From Serpentinimonas barnesii (GTDB lineage: Bacteria; Pseudomonadota; Gammaproteobacteria; Burkholderiales; Burkholderiaceae_C), in the NCBI RefSeq assembly GCF_000696225.1, contig NZ_BAWN01000032.1:33471-97470 (forward strand): DNA of 64,000 bases, given 5' to 3'. Positions 20,270-30,675 of the stretch are shown here, one piece after another. The translations under genes were made by a program, and so were the position numbers. The notes beneath the pieces were generated by a model, which did not search any database, was not told the DNA's origin, and was given only the letters and a program-made list of their open reading frames with translations. Within the stretch, counting starts at the first letter, position 1, and the number at the start of each line of letters is the position of its first letter.

Positions 20270-21255
20270 AGTTTTCGGTTTTTCAGGCCAGCAGCCAAGG
20301 GGGGCGCGACGACAACGAAGACCGCCTCGGTTACACCTACACCCACGAGGCAATTTTGCTCACCTTGGCGGATGGCATGGGGGGCTACAGCGGGGGCGAG
20401 CAGGCGGCCGAAATTGCGGTGCGGGTGTTCACCCAGTCTTTTTTGGCGCAGGCCCGGCCGCGGCTGGCCCATCCGCCGGTTTTTTTGCAGCAGACCCTGT
20501 TGCAAGCCAACCGCGCCATTGTCGATTACGCCCGTGCCAACGACTTGGCCGAGCAGCCGCGCACCACGCTGGTGGCAGCGCTGCTGCAAGACGAGCAACT
20601 GTGGGCGGTGCACGCGGGCGATTCGCGCCTGTACGGGCTGCGCGCCGGGCGGGTGTGGTTCCGCACCCGCGACCACAGCTTCCAAGACAAGCCGGAACTG
20701 CTTCAGCACCCGTCCCGGCATGCGAACCGAAATTTGCTGTTTACCTGCCTCGGCTCCCATTCGACGCCCTTGTTCGACCACACCGGCCCCTTGGCCCTGC
20801 AGGCCGGCGATCAGCTGCTGCTGTGCTCGGATGGTCTATGGTCCCCCCATGCCGACGCCGATCTGGTGGCGGCCATGCAGGGCCAGGCGCTGCGCCACAG
20901 TGTGCCGGCCTTGGTGCGCCAGGCTTTGCACAAGGCCGGCCCGCGCAGCGACAACGTGTCCTTGTTGGCGCTGCAGTGGGGCAGCGAGGGCGCTGGCGCC
21001 ACGCAGCCCGGGGTGGCGCATGCCGATTTGTTTGAGGGTGCGCCGATTTCAAGCTTCGGTCAGGTCGTCGACCTTGGCGCCGCTGGTGCGCCTGCCGCCG
21101 GCGCTCGCATCGATGCGCCCGGCCCCCGCGCCGACGCCCAGCCGACCTTGGCAGACGATAGCGATGTGTTCGATGATGAGCGCATCGAGCAATCCATCGA
21201 CGAAATCCAAGCCGCCATCCGCCGCACCGCCTTGCGCCGCAACCGTCCGCAATAG
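20266..21255 (+). CDS. PP2C-family Ser/Thr protein phosphatase
   Basis: A 329-residue metal-dependent phosphatase. PP2C motifs are intact: RDDNEDR (14-20), LADGMGG (35-41), VHAGDSRLY, LLCSDGLW and SDNVSLLAL. A C-terminal extension of about 85 residues, rich in Ala/Pro/Asp and ending in an amphipathic Arg-rich helix, is not part of the catalytic fold. It is translationally coupled to the upstream kinase, so it probably reverses that kinase's phosphorylations. It is followed 16 bases later by rph. A second PP2C lies at 41.4 kb. Confidence 0.92.
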   Translation: MKFSVFQASSQGGRDDNEDRLGYTYTHEAILLTLADGMGGYSGGEQAAEIAVRVFTQSFLAQARPRLAHPPVFLQQTLLQANRAIVDYARANDLAEQPRTTLVAALLQDEQLWAVHAGDSRLYGLRAGRVWFRTRDHSFQDKPELLQHPSRHANRNLLFTCLGSHSTPLFDHTGPLALQAGDQLLLCSDGLWSPHADADLVAAMQGQALRHSVPALVRQALHKAGPRSDNVSLLALQWGSEGAGATQPGVAHADLFEGAPISSFGQVVDLGAAGAPAAGARIDAPGPRADAQPTLADDSDVFDDERIEQSIDEIQAAIRRTALRRNRPQ

Positions 21256-21271
21256 CTGAACCATTTTTAAC

Positions 21272-22047
<776 letters not shown>

Positions 22048-22051
<4 letters not shown>

Positions 22052-22677
22052 AGCCGACGCTGACCCTGGTGCTGGCGACTCACAACGCCGGCAAACTGGC
22101 CGAATTGCAAGCGCTGCTGCAGCCTTTGGGCGTGCGGCTGCTGAGCCAGTCCGAGTTGGGCATTGCCGAGGCCGACGAGCCGCATCGCACCTTCGTAGAA
22201 AACGCCTTGGCCAAGGCGCGCCACGCCAGCGCCGCCAGCGGCCTGCCTGCGTTGGCCGACGACGCCGGCCTGTGCGTCGAGGCCTTTGGCGGCCAGCCGG
22301 GGGTAGACACCGCCTTCTACGCCACCCGCTTTGGCTACCCCAAGGGCGACACCCACAACGTGCGCGCCTTGCTGGAGCAGATGCAGGGCCAGAGCAACCG
22401 GCGCGCCGCCCTGGTCAGTACCTTGGTGGCGCTGCGCTCGGCCGACGACCCCGAACCCTTGGTGGCCAGCGGGCGCCTGCATGGCCTGATTGCCACCGAA
22501 GCCACCGGAACGCACGGATTTGGCTTCGATCCCGTGCTCTATCTGCCCGAATACGGGCAAACCTGCGCCCAGTTGCCGCCCGCGCTCAAAAACAGCCTCA
22601 GCCACCGTGGCCAAGCGGCGCGCGCCATGCTGGATCTGATGCGCCAGCGCTGGCTGCCTTGGGCGGGCGAGTCGTGA
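22048..22677 (+). CDS. rdgB: XTP/dITP pyrophosphatase
   Basis: A 209-residue Ham1/RdgB-family enzyme that removes non-canonical purine triphosphates (dITP, XTP). Visible motifs are [57 protein letters not shown] and the C-terminal [10 protein letters not shown]. The start is GTG 22048, overlapping the rph stop by four bases. The stop in turn overlaps the GTG start of hemW, so three genes are translationally linked. Confidence 0.96.
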
Positions 22678-23870
22678 GCGCGGTCCACGCCGTGCGCTTG
22701 GAGCGCCCCAGCCGCATCCAGCTCACCAGCCTGCCGCCGCTGGCCTTGTATGTGCACCTGCCCTGGTGCCTGAAAAAATGCCCCTACTGCGACTTCAATT
22801 CGCATGCCGTGCAAGGCGCGGCGCCCCCGCCGTGGGAGCGCTATCTGCAAGCGCTGCGCGCCGACCTCGAAGCCAGCCTGCCGCTGGTGTGGGGGCGCAC
22901 TGTGCACAGCGTCTTCATCGGCGGCGGCACCCCCAGCCTGCTGGCGCCCGAGGCGCTGGAGCGTTTGCTGTCCGACCTGCGCGCCTTGCTGCCGCTGCTG
23001 CCCGAGGCCGAAATCACGCTCGAAGCCAACCCCGGCAGCTTTGAGCGCCAGCGCTTTGCCGCCTACCGCGCCGTGGGCGTGACGCGCCTGAGCGTGGGCG
23101 TGCAGTCCTTCGACGACCGCTTTTTGCAGGCGCTGGGTCGGGTACACGACGCCGCCCAGGCGCACGCGGCGGTGCAAGAGGCGGCGCAGCACTTCCCAAG
23201 CTTCAACCTCGACCTGATGTATGCGCTGCCGGGCCAGACCCTGGCCGATGCGCAGCAAGACCTCGAGCGCGCCCTCAGCTATGCGCCCCCGCACCTGTCG
23301 CTCTATCACCTCACGCTCGAGCCCAACACCGCCTTTGCCAAGCATCCGCCGCCGCATCTGCCCGACGAAGACAGCGCCTATGACATGCTCGACGCCATCG
23401 GCGCCCGCTGCGCCAGCGCCGGGCTGCAGCGTTACGAGGTGTCGGCCTACGCCCGGGCCGAGCACCAGTGCCGCCACAACCTGAACTACTGGCGCTTTGG
23501 CGACTACCTCGGCATTGGGGCAGGGGCGCACGGCAAGCTCAGTTTTGCGCAGCGCGTGCTGCGCCAGGTGCGCTGGCGCGATCCGCAGCGCTACATGGAG
23601 CAGGCCTTGCAGGGCCAGCCGGTGGCCAGTGAAAACGACGTGCCGGCCAGCGAATTGCCGTTTGAGTTCATGCTCAACGCGCTGCGCTTGCGCGAGGGTT
23701 TTGCCGTGGCCGATTTTGGCGCCCGCACCGGCCTGCCGCTGACTGCCATCCAAGCCCCCTTGGCCGAGGCCGAGGCCAAGGGCTGGATCGAGCGCGACGC
23801 CTGGCGCATCCGGCCCAGCGCACGCGGTTTTGATTTTCTCAACGACCTGCAAGCCCTGTTTTTGCCCTGA
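22674..23870 (+). CDS. hemW: Radical SAM heme chaperone HemW
   Basis: A 398-residue protein related to oxygen-independent coproporphyrinogen oxidase (HemN). The cluster motif CLKKCPYC gives C32, C36 and C39. GGGTPSLL, LEANPGSF, GVQSFDDRFL and HNLNYWRFGDYLGIGAGAHG are typical of HemW, now regarded as a heme-insertion chaperone rather than the oxidase. It starts at GTG 22674, overlapping rdgB. A short N-terminal extension lies before YVHLPWC. Confidence 0.93.
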   Translation: MSAVHAVRLERPSRIQLTSLPPLALYVHLPWCLKKCPYCDFNSHAVQGAAPPPWERYLQALRADLEASLPLVWGRTVHSVFIGGGTPSLLAPEALERLLSDLRALLPLLPEAEITLEANPGSFERQRFAAYRAVGVTRLSVGVQSFDDRFLQALGRVHDAAQAHAAVQEAAQHFPSFNLDLMYALPGQTLADAQQDLERALSYAPPHLSLYHLTLEPNTAFAKHPPPHLPDEDSAYDMLDAIGARCASAGLQRYEVSAYARAEHQCRHNLNYWRFGDYLGIGAGAHGKLSFAQRVLRQVRWRDPQRYMEQALQGQPVASENDVPASELPFEFMLNALRLREGFAVADFGARTGLPLTAIQAPLAEAEAKGWIERDAWRIRPSARGFDFLNDLQALFLP

Positions 23871-23975
23871 AGGCCGCCACCGCGTTGCCGCCGAGCGCCT
23901 GCGCATGGGTTTAAAGCTGGGGCGTGGGTCATGCCGCCATAATGCATGGCGTGGCGTCTGTACGAGGGGTGCACC

Positions 23976-24641
23976 ATGTTTGCGATTTATGGCACGTCTG
24001 GGCTCATGTACCGCGGCTTGGCGGAGGACTTGCGCCGCGTCGTACCCACTTTGCGCAGCGTGCGCACGCGCGCGCTCGAGCCCGAGTTCGACCGCCCGCT
24101 GCCAGCGCTCGAAACCGGCACTCCACCCAATGCCGAGCACCGAGGCAGTGCCCACGTCGCCTTGAGCGCCTACAGCCAGTTGCAGCGGGCGCCGGTGGCC
24201 AGACGGCCCTTGCGCAACGTGGCCGATGTCATGAGTCGCAACCCGGTGACCCTCTCGCACGACATGACGGTGCGCCAAGGTTGGTGGGTCTTGTATCAGC
24301 GCGGGGTAGGCCAGGCCCCGGTGCTGGGCCGCAATGGCTTGGTGATCGGGCTGCTGTCGCGGGCCGAACTGATGCAGCCCGAGCGTTTGCCCACCCCCGA
24401 CGGGCACGCCTTGGTCTGGCAGGCCCTGATGGCGCAGCCCCTGACGCAAGTCATGCTCAGCCCCGTGCCTGCGGTCAGCGCCGAGGTGGAGCTGCGCCGC
24501 CTGGCGCTGGTGCTGCTCGATACCGGCTTGCAAGGCTTGCCGGTGGTTGATGACGAGGGCCGGGTCGAGGGTTTCGTCACCCGCAGCGACATCCTAAAGG
24601 CCGTGGTGCACGACCCGCCGCTGGACTTGTGGGCGGGCTGA
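23976..24641 (+). CDS. Protein with two CBS domains
   Basis: A 221-residue soluble protein. After an N-terminal segment of about 75 residues (MFAIYGTSGLMYRGLAEDLR) of unknown function, two CBS repeats follow. The first starts near VADVMSRNPVTLSHDMTV and the second near LTQVMLSPVPAVSAEVEL and ends GRVEGFVTRSDILKAV. CBS pairs bind adenosine ligands and regulate partner proteins, but no partner domain is fused here. ATG 23976 is chosen over an in-frame start 30 bases earlier. It stands alone, 105 bases after hemW. Confidence 0.85.
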   Translation: MFAIYGTSGLMYRGLAEDLRRVVPTLRSVRTRALEPEFDRPLPALETGTPPNAEHRGSAHVALSAYSQLQRAPVARRPLRNVADVMSRNPVTLSHDMTVRQGWWVLYQRGVGQAPVLGRNGLVIGLLSRAELMQPERLPTPDGHALVWQALMAQPLTQVMLSPVPAVSAEVELRRLALVLLDTGLQGLPVVDDEGRVEGFVTRSDILKAVVHDPPLDLWAG

Positions 24642-24783
24642 GGCTTGGCCCCCCTGCGGCTTGATTGCCGCCCCCAAGCCGTGTTGGGGGTCCCCACTGT
24701 TGCAAATTGGGTGTCAGGGCGCTGCCGGGGGCCGAATTGCTGCCGGTCTAAGCCCATTTGGGCTGCGATTGCGGCGACAATAG

Positions 24784-27585
24784 GTGGCTGATTTTTTTAT
24801 TCATCCCGATCAACCCGATGTGCCCGTTAGCCCCCACTGGGAGCCGGGTTGCCTTGCCTACTCCGAAGCCGTGAACGCCTCTGTCAAGTCCGCCCCACCC
24901 GCCGCCGATCTGTCGCAACTCGACGCCCTCACCGGGGGCGCCTTCAAGGCGCCAACCTCGGGCGAGCGCGCCGCCCGCTTGCGCGAATGGCTGGCCAGCG
25001 AGCCCAGCCTCGAGCAAATGACCGAGGTTTTTCGCGAACTCTCGCACCGCGACAAAGGCGCGGCCAAGGCGCTCAAAGACAAACTCGATGAGCTCAAGCG
25101 CACCAAGGCGCAAGACGCCATTGCCGAAGAATGGGCAGCCAAGGCCAAGGCCTTGCTGGGCCAGCCGCGCCTGAACCTGGCCGATGCCATGGGCTGGCAG
25201 CGCGACGCCGCCAAGGCCGGGGCCCCGCTGTCGCGCGAGCCGCTGGCGGGCTTGCGGCTGGCCTTGAGCGAGCGCATGAAGGCGCTCGAAGACCTGCAGC
25301 ACCAGGTGCAGGTGCAGCGCGAAGCCGCCGTCATGCTGGCGCAGCGCATCGAGTTGCTCTCGACCAAGGCACTGGCCGAGGCGCAGGCCCAGCGCGAGCC
25401 CTTGCGCTCCGACGTGGCGGCCTGGACCAGCCACGCCAGCGGCCTGTCCGCCGATCCGGTCTGGGAAAGCCTTGAGCCCAAATACGCCTTGCAGCTTGAC
25501 ACATCGCGCAACCAGTTGAACCTGGTCTGGGAAGCCTTTGACGCCGCGCTCGGTCAGGCCTTGGCGGCGGCATCCGATGCGCAGGTGGCCCTGCCAGCGG
25601 TGCCGGTTTGGGCCGACGAATTGCGCGCCTTGCGGGGCGAGGCCACGCCGCCCGCCGCCGTCGATGCGGTCGAGCAAGCAGCGCGGCAGCAACAAGCCAG
25701 CCAAGCCGTGGCCGCGGCCGTGGCCGCCTTGCAGCAAGAGTTGGCGCAGGGGCACAGCAAAACCGCGCCCAAGGCCGCCGCGGCCTTGCGCCAGGTGCTC
25801 AAAGACCAGGGTCGCCACATCCCACCCGCCCTCGAAGCCGAGGCGCAGGCGGCGCTGGCCAGCAGCAGCGAACTCGAAGGCTGGCAACGCTGGCGCGCCG
25901 ACCAATTGCGCGAAGAGCTGCTGGCCAAGGCGGTGGCGCTCAACCAGGCCCCGGAGGGGCAGCGTTTGGGTGGGCGCAAGGTGCAAGAGGCGCTGCGCCA
26001 GTTGCGCGAACAGTGGAAGGCTACCGACCAAGGGGGGGTGCCCAACCAGGCCCTCTGGAAAAAATTCGATGAAGCCTGCAACGAGGCGCACAAGCAGGTT
26101 GAAGCGTGGCTGGAACAACTCAAGCAGCAAAACCAGGCCAGCCGGGCCCAGCGCCTGGCGCTGATCGAAGAAGTGCAGGCCTGGACGGCGGCGCATGCCA
26201 CCCACACCGACTGGAAGCTGCAACTGCGCGATCTGCATGCCTATGCCGAGCGCTGGCGCCAAAGCGGCCACCTGAGCGAAAAGCTGTTTGCCGAGCTGCA
26301 ACCGCTCTGGAAAACGGCCATCGGCCAGGCACACGCGCGCCTTGAAGCCGCGCAAGACCAGAGCGTGCAGCGCCGCCAGGCCCTGATTGCCGAGGCGCAG
26401 GCCTTGGCTCAGGTGGTGCCGCTGCGCATCGACGCCGTGAAGGCGCTGCAGCAACGCTGGCAGCAGGAAGCGCAGGCGGTGCCGCTGGATCGGCGCTTGG
26501 AGCAAAAGCTGTGGGAGGCGTTTCGCCAGCCCATCGACGCCGCTTTTGAGCGCAAGACGGCCGAGCGCGAGCAAGTGGCCGCCTCGCTTGGCGCCCACGA
26601 TCAGGCGGTGCTGCAAGCCGCGCAGGCACTGGAAGCCGCCTGTGCCGCAGGCGATGCGCAGCGCATCCGCGCCGCCACCGAAGCCTTGCAAGCCTGTTTG
26701 CGCGGTCAAGCTCCGGTAGCCGCACCACCCAAAGCGGCCCAGCCAGATGCTGTTGCGCCAGATGCTGCCGTGGCCGAAGCCAGTTCCGACGCCAGTGCGG
26801 ACGCCGCAGCCAAGCCTGAGTCGAACGCCGACACGGTTGCCAGCACCACCGAACCCGTGGCGCTCGCCACACCCCCCGAGGCCGAGGGCAAAGCCCCAGC
26901 CGCCCCAGCTGCTGCAGCCCCGGCCCCACGCAAACTGGTGGCCATGCGCGGCGACGACCGGCCCGGCATGGCGCGGGCGCAGCCGCAATCCGGCCGCCCG
27001 GGTGCGGGCCGCGACGATCGCCGGGGCCCCCGCGAAGGAGGCTTTGGCGATGCGCGTGCACCCCAGCGCGGCGGCGAGCGCCCGGACTGGCGCAGCGAGC
27101 GCGAGGAGCGCGGACCGCGCTTGGGCGACGCCGCGTTCCGGGCCCAGCGCCAGGCGCTGGAGCAGGCTGAACTGGCACTCAAAAAACTCGCCGCGCAGGC
27201 CCACGGCGAAGCGCTGATGGGCTTGCTCACGGCCTGGCAGCAGCGCAGCCCCGAGGCCGTGCCGAGCGCCCAAGCCCTGGGCGGCAAAGCGGCCGCCGCA
27301 GCGCGCGCAGCTTGGGCCACCGCCTTGGGCAAAGCCCCCACAGCCACAGCCGAAGCCGCACGCGGCACGCACCTGCTGCGGCTCGAAATGGGGGCCGAAC
27401 TGCCCACCCCGGCCGCGCACCTCGATGCCCGGCGCGCCCTGCAACTGCAACTGCTCACGCGCCGCCACGACCCGGCCCCAGCCCAAACCTGGGCCCAGGA
27501 CGTGGCCCAGGTGCTGGCCAGCCCCTACGACGCCGCCGCCGCCGAGCGCTTGCAAGCGGTGCTCAAGCTGCTGCTGCGGCGCTAA
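24784..27585 (+). CDS. Large coiled-coil DUF349 protein
   Basis: A 933-residue soluble protein of unknown role, mostly helical and Ala/Gln/Glu-rich, with repeated segments of the DUF349 type (for example LWKKFDEACNEAHKQVEAWLEQLK and KLWEAFRQPIDAAFERKTAEREQ). Residues about 640-790 are low complexity (Ala/Pro-rich, then Arg/Gly/Asp-rich), followed by a helical C-terminal domain. The start is uncertain: GTG 24784 gives the longest form, but GTG 24871 just before the conserved-looking part is possible. It is convergent with mtfA. A very long open frame on the other strand is a composition artefact. Confidence 0.75.
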   Translation: MADFFIHPDQPDVPVSPHWEPGCLAYSEAVNASVKSAPPAADLSQLDALTGGAFKAPTSGERAARLREWLASEPSLEQMTEVFRELSHRDKGAAKALKDKLDELKRTKAQDAIAEEWAAKAKALLGQPRLNLADAMGWQRDAAKAGAPLSREPLAGLRLALSERMKALEDLQHQVQVQREAAVMLAQRIELLSTKALAEAQAQREPLRSDVAAWTSHASGLSADPVWESLEPKYALQLDTSRNQLNLVWEAFDAALGQALAAASDAQVALPAVPVWADELRALRGEATPPAAVDAVEQAARQQQASQAVAAAVAALQQELAQGHSKTAPKAAAALRQVLKDQGRHIPPALEAEAQAALASSSELEGWQRWRADQLREELLAKAVALNQAPEGQRLGGRKVQEALRQLREQWKATDQGGVPNQALWKKFDEACNEAHKQVEAWLEQLKQQNQASRAQRLALIEEVQAWTAAHATHTDWKLQLRDLHAYAERWRQSGHLSEKLFAELQPLWKTAIGQAHARLEAAQDQSVQRRQALIAEAQALAQVVPLRIDAVKALQQRWQQEAQAVPLDRRLEQKLWEAFRQPIDAAFERKTAEREQVAASLGAHDQAVLQAAQALEAACAAGDAQRIRAATEALQACLRGQAPVAAPPKAAQPDAVAPDAAVAEASSDASADAAAKPESNADTVASTTEPVALATPPEAEGKAPAAPAAAAPAPRKLVAMRGDDRPGMARAQPQSGRPGAGRDDRRGPREGGFGDARAPQRGGERPDWRSEREERGPRLGDAAFRAQRQALEQAELALKKLAAQAHGEALMGLLTAWQQRSPEAVPSAQALGGKAAAAARAAWATALGKAPTATAEAARGTHLLRLEMGAELPTPAAHLDARRALQLQLLTRRHDPAPAQTWAQDVAQVLASPYDAAAAERLQAVLKLLLRR

Positions 27586-27597
27586 GGCCCGGAGCTG

Positions 27598-27629
27598 CCC
27601 CCCCCGCCCCCGGCACAATGGGGGGGGGT
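27598..27629. terminator. C/G-tract hairpin between two convergent genes
   Basis: A run of eight C (27598-27605) faces a run of nine G (27620-27628). The hairpin would work in either direction between the DUF349 gene and mtfA. No U tract follows, so its role as a terminator is only likely. Confidence 0.4.
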
Positions 27630-27672
27630 GAGCCGCGCAACCCTAGGCCGCCCCTACCGGGGCCCTGAAAGC

Positions 27673-28560
27673 CTAAGCAGAAGCGCGGGCTGGCGGTGGC
27701 GCCACGCCCGCTGTCGCCGGATGCCGAAAAAAAGCATCCAGCAGCGGCAACAAGGCCGGGAATTCGGCCCCGAAGCGCGCCCGCTGCACCGTGTAGGCTT
27801 CGCAGGCCACGGCGAAGAACTCGGCTGCGTCGGTGGCGCCATAGGCGTCGAGCCAGGGCAGGGGAGCGCCGAAGCGCTCGGCCATTTGCACCTGGCGCAC
27901 AAAGTGGCGGTATTGCTGGTCCCAAACCTGTTGCCAGTGCTGCGCGGCGGCGCGCGGCGCCAGCCCCAGAAAGCCACGCGGCAACTGCGGGCAGCCGTCG
28001 GCCGCCTGGTGGCGCGCTTTGTGGCGCATGTCGATCTGGTGCGCAAATTCGTGGATCACCAGGTTGTGGCCCTGCTGCGCCTTGGCGCTGGCGGCGCGCA
28101 CGTGCGACCAGGCCAGCATCAGCGGCCCGCCGTGCATGGCTTCGCCGGCCAGCGCCTCGCGCCAGCGGTGCACCACGCCCGCCTCGTCGGTTTCTTCGCG
28201 CTGCGCCCAGACTTCATCCGGATGCAGCACGATGCCGGCAAAGCCCCGGTACCAGTCCAGCCCCGCCAAGCCCCAGTGCACCCAAGGCAGGCAGGCCTGG
28301 GTGGCAATGGTGAGCGCGATTTCGTCGTTGATCTGCAGGCCGTTGGCGCCGCTAAAGGTTTTTTGCGCCAGAAAATGCCGGCACAGGAGTTGCAGGCGCT
28401 CCGCTTGCGCCGGCTCCAGGTGCTGCAGGAAGGACTGCGCCTGCAGCACACGCCGCCACAGGCCGGGCGGGATGGGCGGCGCGCCGCCGAACCAGCGCGT
28501 GAGTGTTCGGCCCCAGCGGCTGTGGCGCAGCACGCGCAGCCAGCGCGGGGCCGGGCTCAT
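27673..28560 (-). CDS. mtfA: MtfA-like zinc metallopeptidase
   Basis: A 295-residue protein. The zinc motif HEFAH lies in NLVIHEFAHQIDMRH, with a downstream acidic ligand region TDAAEFFAVACEAY, as in the MtfA/glucose-regulated peptidase family. E. coli MtfA is a peptidase that binds the repressor Mlc (DgsA) and so affects the glucose phosphotransferase system; no Mlc or PTS gene is seen here. The start overlaps the lpxH stop in an ATGA junction, so it is co-transcribed with lpxH. Confidence 0.88.
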   Translation of the reverse strand: MSPAPRWLRVLRHSRWGRTLTRWFGGAPPIPPGLWRRVLQAQSFLQHLEPAQAERLQLLCRHFLAQKTFSGANGLQINDEIALTIATQACLPWVHWGLAGLDWYRGFAGIVLHPDEVWAQREETDEAGVVHRWREALAGEAMHGGPLMLAWSHVRAASAKAQQGHNLVIHEFAHQIDMRHKARHQAADGCPQLPRGFLGLAPRAAAQHWQQVWDQQYRHFVRQVQMAERFGAPLPWLDAYGATDAAEFFAVACEAYTVQRARFGAEFPALLPLLDAFFRHPATAGVAPPPARASA

Positions 28561-29450
28561 GGCGCTGGCTGGGGGGCCGGCGCGGGGGGTGTGGGCGCGA
28601 CCGCTTGCTCGGGGCTGATGCGGGTGAACTGGCCTTGGCGATCGAGCCGCAGCACCTCGCGCCGGGGCGGCTGGCTCAGGCCGCACCAGTCGCTTAGCAC
28701 CAGGCGCTGCAAGCCAGCGCCCAGATCGTGCTGGCCGGGGCGGTGCGTGTGGCCGTGGATCAGGGTCTGGCAGCCGGTGGCGCGCAGCCAGTGGCAGGCG
28801 GTGGCGGCATCGAGGTCGCCGTAGTCGGGGGCGTCGGGTGCGCTGGCCGTTGCGCTGCCGGTGTTGCGCTGGCTCTCGCTGGTGTGGCGCGCCATGCGCG
28901 CCAGCGCCTCGCGCTCGGCCAGCGGGCGCGCCAGAAAGCCCTGCTGCCAGGCCGGGGCGCGCACCATCTGGCGAAAGGCCTGGTAGCTGCGGTCGTCTAG
29001 GCACCAGGCGTCGCCGTGGCTGAGCAGCCAGCGCTGGTTGGCGAATTCGAGCACGCAGGGGTCGGCGATCAGGCGCACGCCGCTGCGCTGTGCAAAGGCG
29101 CTGCCCAGCAAAAAATCCCGGTTGCCGTGCATCAGATAGACCGGGGCGCGCGCGCTGGCCGCTTGCAGCGCCTGGATGCTGCGTTGCAGCAGCTCACTGC
29201 CGCTGGCCTCGGGCGGGCGCTGCAGCATGTCGTCGCCAAACCAGAGCTCGAACAGGTCGCCCAGAATGAACAGGGCATCGAAGCGGCCGTGCTCCAAGTA
29301 GCTCAGCCACGCGGACACGGTGGCGGGGTCTTCGGGGCGCAGGTGCAGGTCGGAGATAAACTCGACCCGCTCCCAGACCGGGGCGGCGCAGACGAGCTCG
29401 GGTTCGGGCAGGGCCTGCGGGTGCGCCGCTGGCACGGTGGCTTCGTTCAT
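28557..29450 (-). CDS. lpxH: UDP-2,3-diacylglucosamine diphosphatase
   Basis: A 297-residue calcineurin-like phosphoesterase for lipid A synthesis, hydrolysing UDP-2,3-diacylglucosamine to lipid X. Metal-binding motifs are FISDLHL, LGDLFELWFGDD, MHGNRDFLLG, LSHGDAWCLDD and HGHTHRP. It is longer than the usual ~240 residues because of N-terminal and Ala/Pro-rich C-terminal extensions. ATG 29450 is chosen; an in-frame start 27 bases upstream adds only non-conserved residues. It sits 34 bases after ppiB. Confidence 0.93.
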   Translation of the reverse strand: MNEATVPAAHPQALPEPELVCAAPVWERVEFISDLHLRPEDPATVSAWLSYLEHGRFDALFILGDLFELWFGDDMLQRPPEASGSELLQRSIQALQAASARAPVYLMHGNRDFLLGSAFAQRSGVRLIADPCVLEFANQRWLLSHGDAWCLDDRSYQAFRQMVRAPAWQQGFLARPLAEREALARMARHTSESQRNTGSATASAPDAPDYGDLDAATACHWLRATGCQTLIHGHTHRPGQHDLGAGLQRLVLSDWCGLSQPPRREVLRLDRQGQFTRISPEQAVAPTPPAPAPQPAP

Positions 29451-29484
29451 GGTCGCAGGAGCGTTCCTCAAGACCACAGCAAGC

Positions 29485-30006
29485 TCAGGCTGCGCTGGCT
29501 TGCAGCTCCACGGCTTTTTCCAGCACCACGTCGTCCAGTGGCACGTCGTCGTGAAAGCCCTTGCGCCCGGTTTTGACGCTGCGGATGGCGTCCACCACCT
29601 CGGTGCCAGCGATCACCTTGCCAAACACCGCATAACCCCAGCCTTGGGCCGTGGGCGCGGTGTGGTCGAGAAAACCGTTGTCGGCCACGTTGATGAAAAA
29701 CTGCGCCGAGGCCGAATGCGGGGCCGAGGTGCGCGCCATCGCCAGCGTGTAGCGCTTGTTTTTCAGGCCGTTGTTGGCCTCGTTTTCGATCGTGTCGAGG
29801 GTCGGTTTTTGCGTCATGCCCACGGCAAAGCCGCCGCCTTGGATCATAAAGCCGTCGATCACGCGGTGAAACACGGTGCCGTCGTAGTGGCCACTGCGCA
29901 CGTAGGCGAGGAAGTTGGCGGCCGATTTGGGCGCTTTTTCGGCGTCGAGCTCGATCGTGATGACGCCGCGTCCGGCGATGTGCAGTTCAACTTGCGGGTT
30001 GGCCAT
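29485..30006 (-). CDS. ppiB: Cytoplasmic cyclophilin-type peptidyl-prolyl isomerase
   Basis: A 173-residue cyclophilin without a signal peptide. The catalytic [15 protein letters not shown] (R at the active site), [20 protein letters not shown] and YAVFGKVI segments are intact. It catalyses proline isomerisation during folding in the cytoplasm. It starts 4 bases after the stop of the second, exported cyclophilin, suggesting tandem duplication with different destinations. Confidence 0.95.
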   Translation of the reverse strand: MANPQVELHIAGRGVITIELDAEKAPKSAANFLAYVRSGHYDGTVFHRVIDGFMIQGGGFAVGMTQKPTLDTIENEANNGLKNKRYTLAMARTSAPHSASAQFFINVADNGFLDHTAPTAQGWGYAVFGKVIAGTEVVDAIRSVKTGRKGFHDDVPLDDVVLEKAVELQASAA

Positions 30007-30010
30007 GGGG

Positions 30011-30634
30011 TTATTGCTCCAAAGTGGCGTTGAGGATGGTGACGGGTTGCAGGGGCACGTTGCTGTGCGGGCCCTGGCGGCCGGTGGGCACGGCGCGGAT
30101 GCGGTCGAGTACGTCCAGGCCCGAGACGACGCGGCCAAACACCGCGTAGCCGTGCCCGTCTGGCGAGCGCGGCTGGTCCAGCCAGGGGTTGTCCACGGTG
30201 TTGATGAAGAACTGGGCCGTGGCCGAATCGGGCACGGAGGTGCGCGCCATGGCCACGGTGCCGCGCAGGTTGCTTAGGCCGTTGCGCGACTCCAACGCGA
30301 TCGGGGGCCGGGTGGGCTTTTGCTGCATGTCGGGCGTGAAGCCACCGCCCTGGATCATGAAGCCGGGAATCACGCGGTGAAACACGGTGCCGCTGTAGTG
30401 GCCTTCGCGCACGTAGCGCAGGAAGTTTTGCACCGTCAGCGGTGCGCGCACCGGATCGAGTTCGAGCACCATGGTGCCCAGATTGGTTTGCAGCGTGACG
30501 CGCGGGGCGTTGGCGGGGGCTGGGGCTGCGGCGGGTGCGGCAGCGGGCGCCTGGGCATGGGCGCTGCCCAGCCAGAGGGCGCTAGCCAGCGCGACGGAGC
30601 CGAGCAGCAGGGGGGCAAGTTGGCGGCGTTGCAT
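30011..30634 (-). CDS. ppiA: Exported cyclophilin-type peptidyl-prolyl isomerase
   Basis: A 207-residue cyclophilin with an N-terminal signal ([20 protein letters not shown], cleavage near AHAQA) and an Ala/Pro-rich linker before the catalytic domain. [15 protein letters not shown] and [19 protein letters not shown] match ppiB closely, so it is likely the periplasmic counterpart. It lies between the TPR gene (41 bases) and ppiB. Confidence 0.92.
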   Translation of the reverse strand: MQRRQLAPLLLGSVALASALWLGSAHAQAPAAAPAAAPAPANAPRVTLQTNLGTMVLELDPVRAPLTVQNFLRYVREGHYSGTVFHRVIPGFMIQGGGFTPDMQQKPTRPPIALESRNGLSNLRGTVAMARTSVPDSATAQFFINTVDNPWLDQPRSPDGHGYAVFGRVVSGLDVLDRIRAVPTGRQGPHSNVPLQPVTILNATLEQ

Positions 30635-30675
30635 GGTGTGGACCTGGGGATGTGGAGGGGCTGGTGAGGAGCGCT

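Noticed and set aside
19256..21255. Type VI secretion regulators PpkA/PppA for the kinase/phosphatase pair
   Set aside because: The kinase has no membrane or FHA/sensor domain and there is no secretion gene in the window.
24748..27618. A 956-codon open frame on the minus strand opposite the DUF349 gene
   Set aside because: It is a high-GC artefact: low-complexity Gly/Leu/Arg sequence with no recognisable domain, and the plus-strand frame has DUF349 segments and sensible composition.
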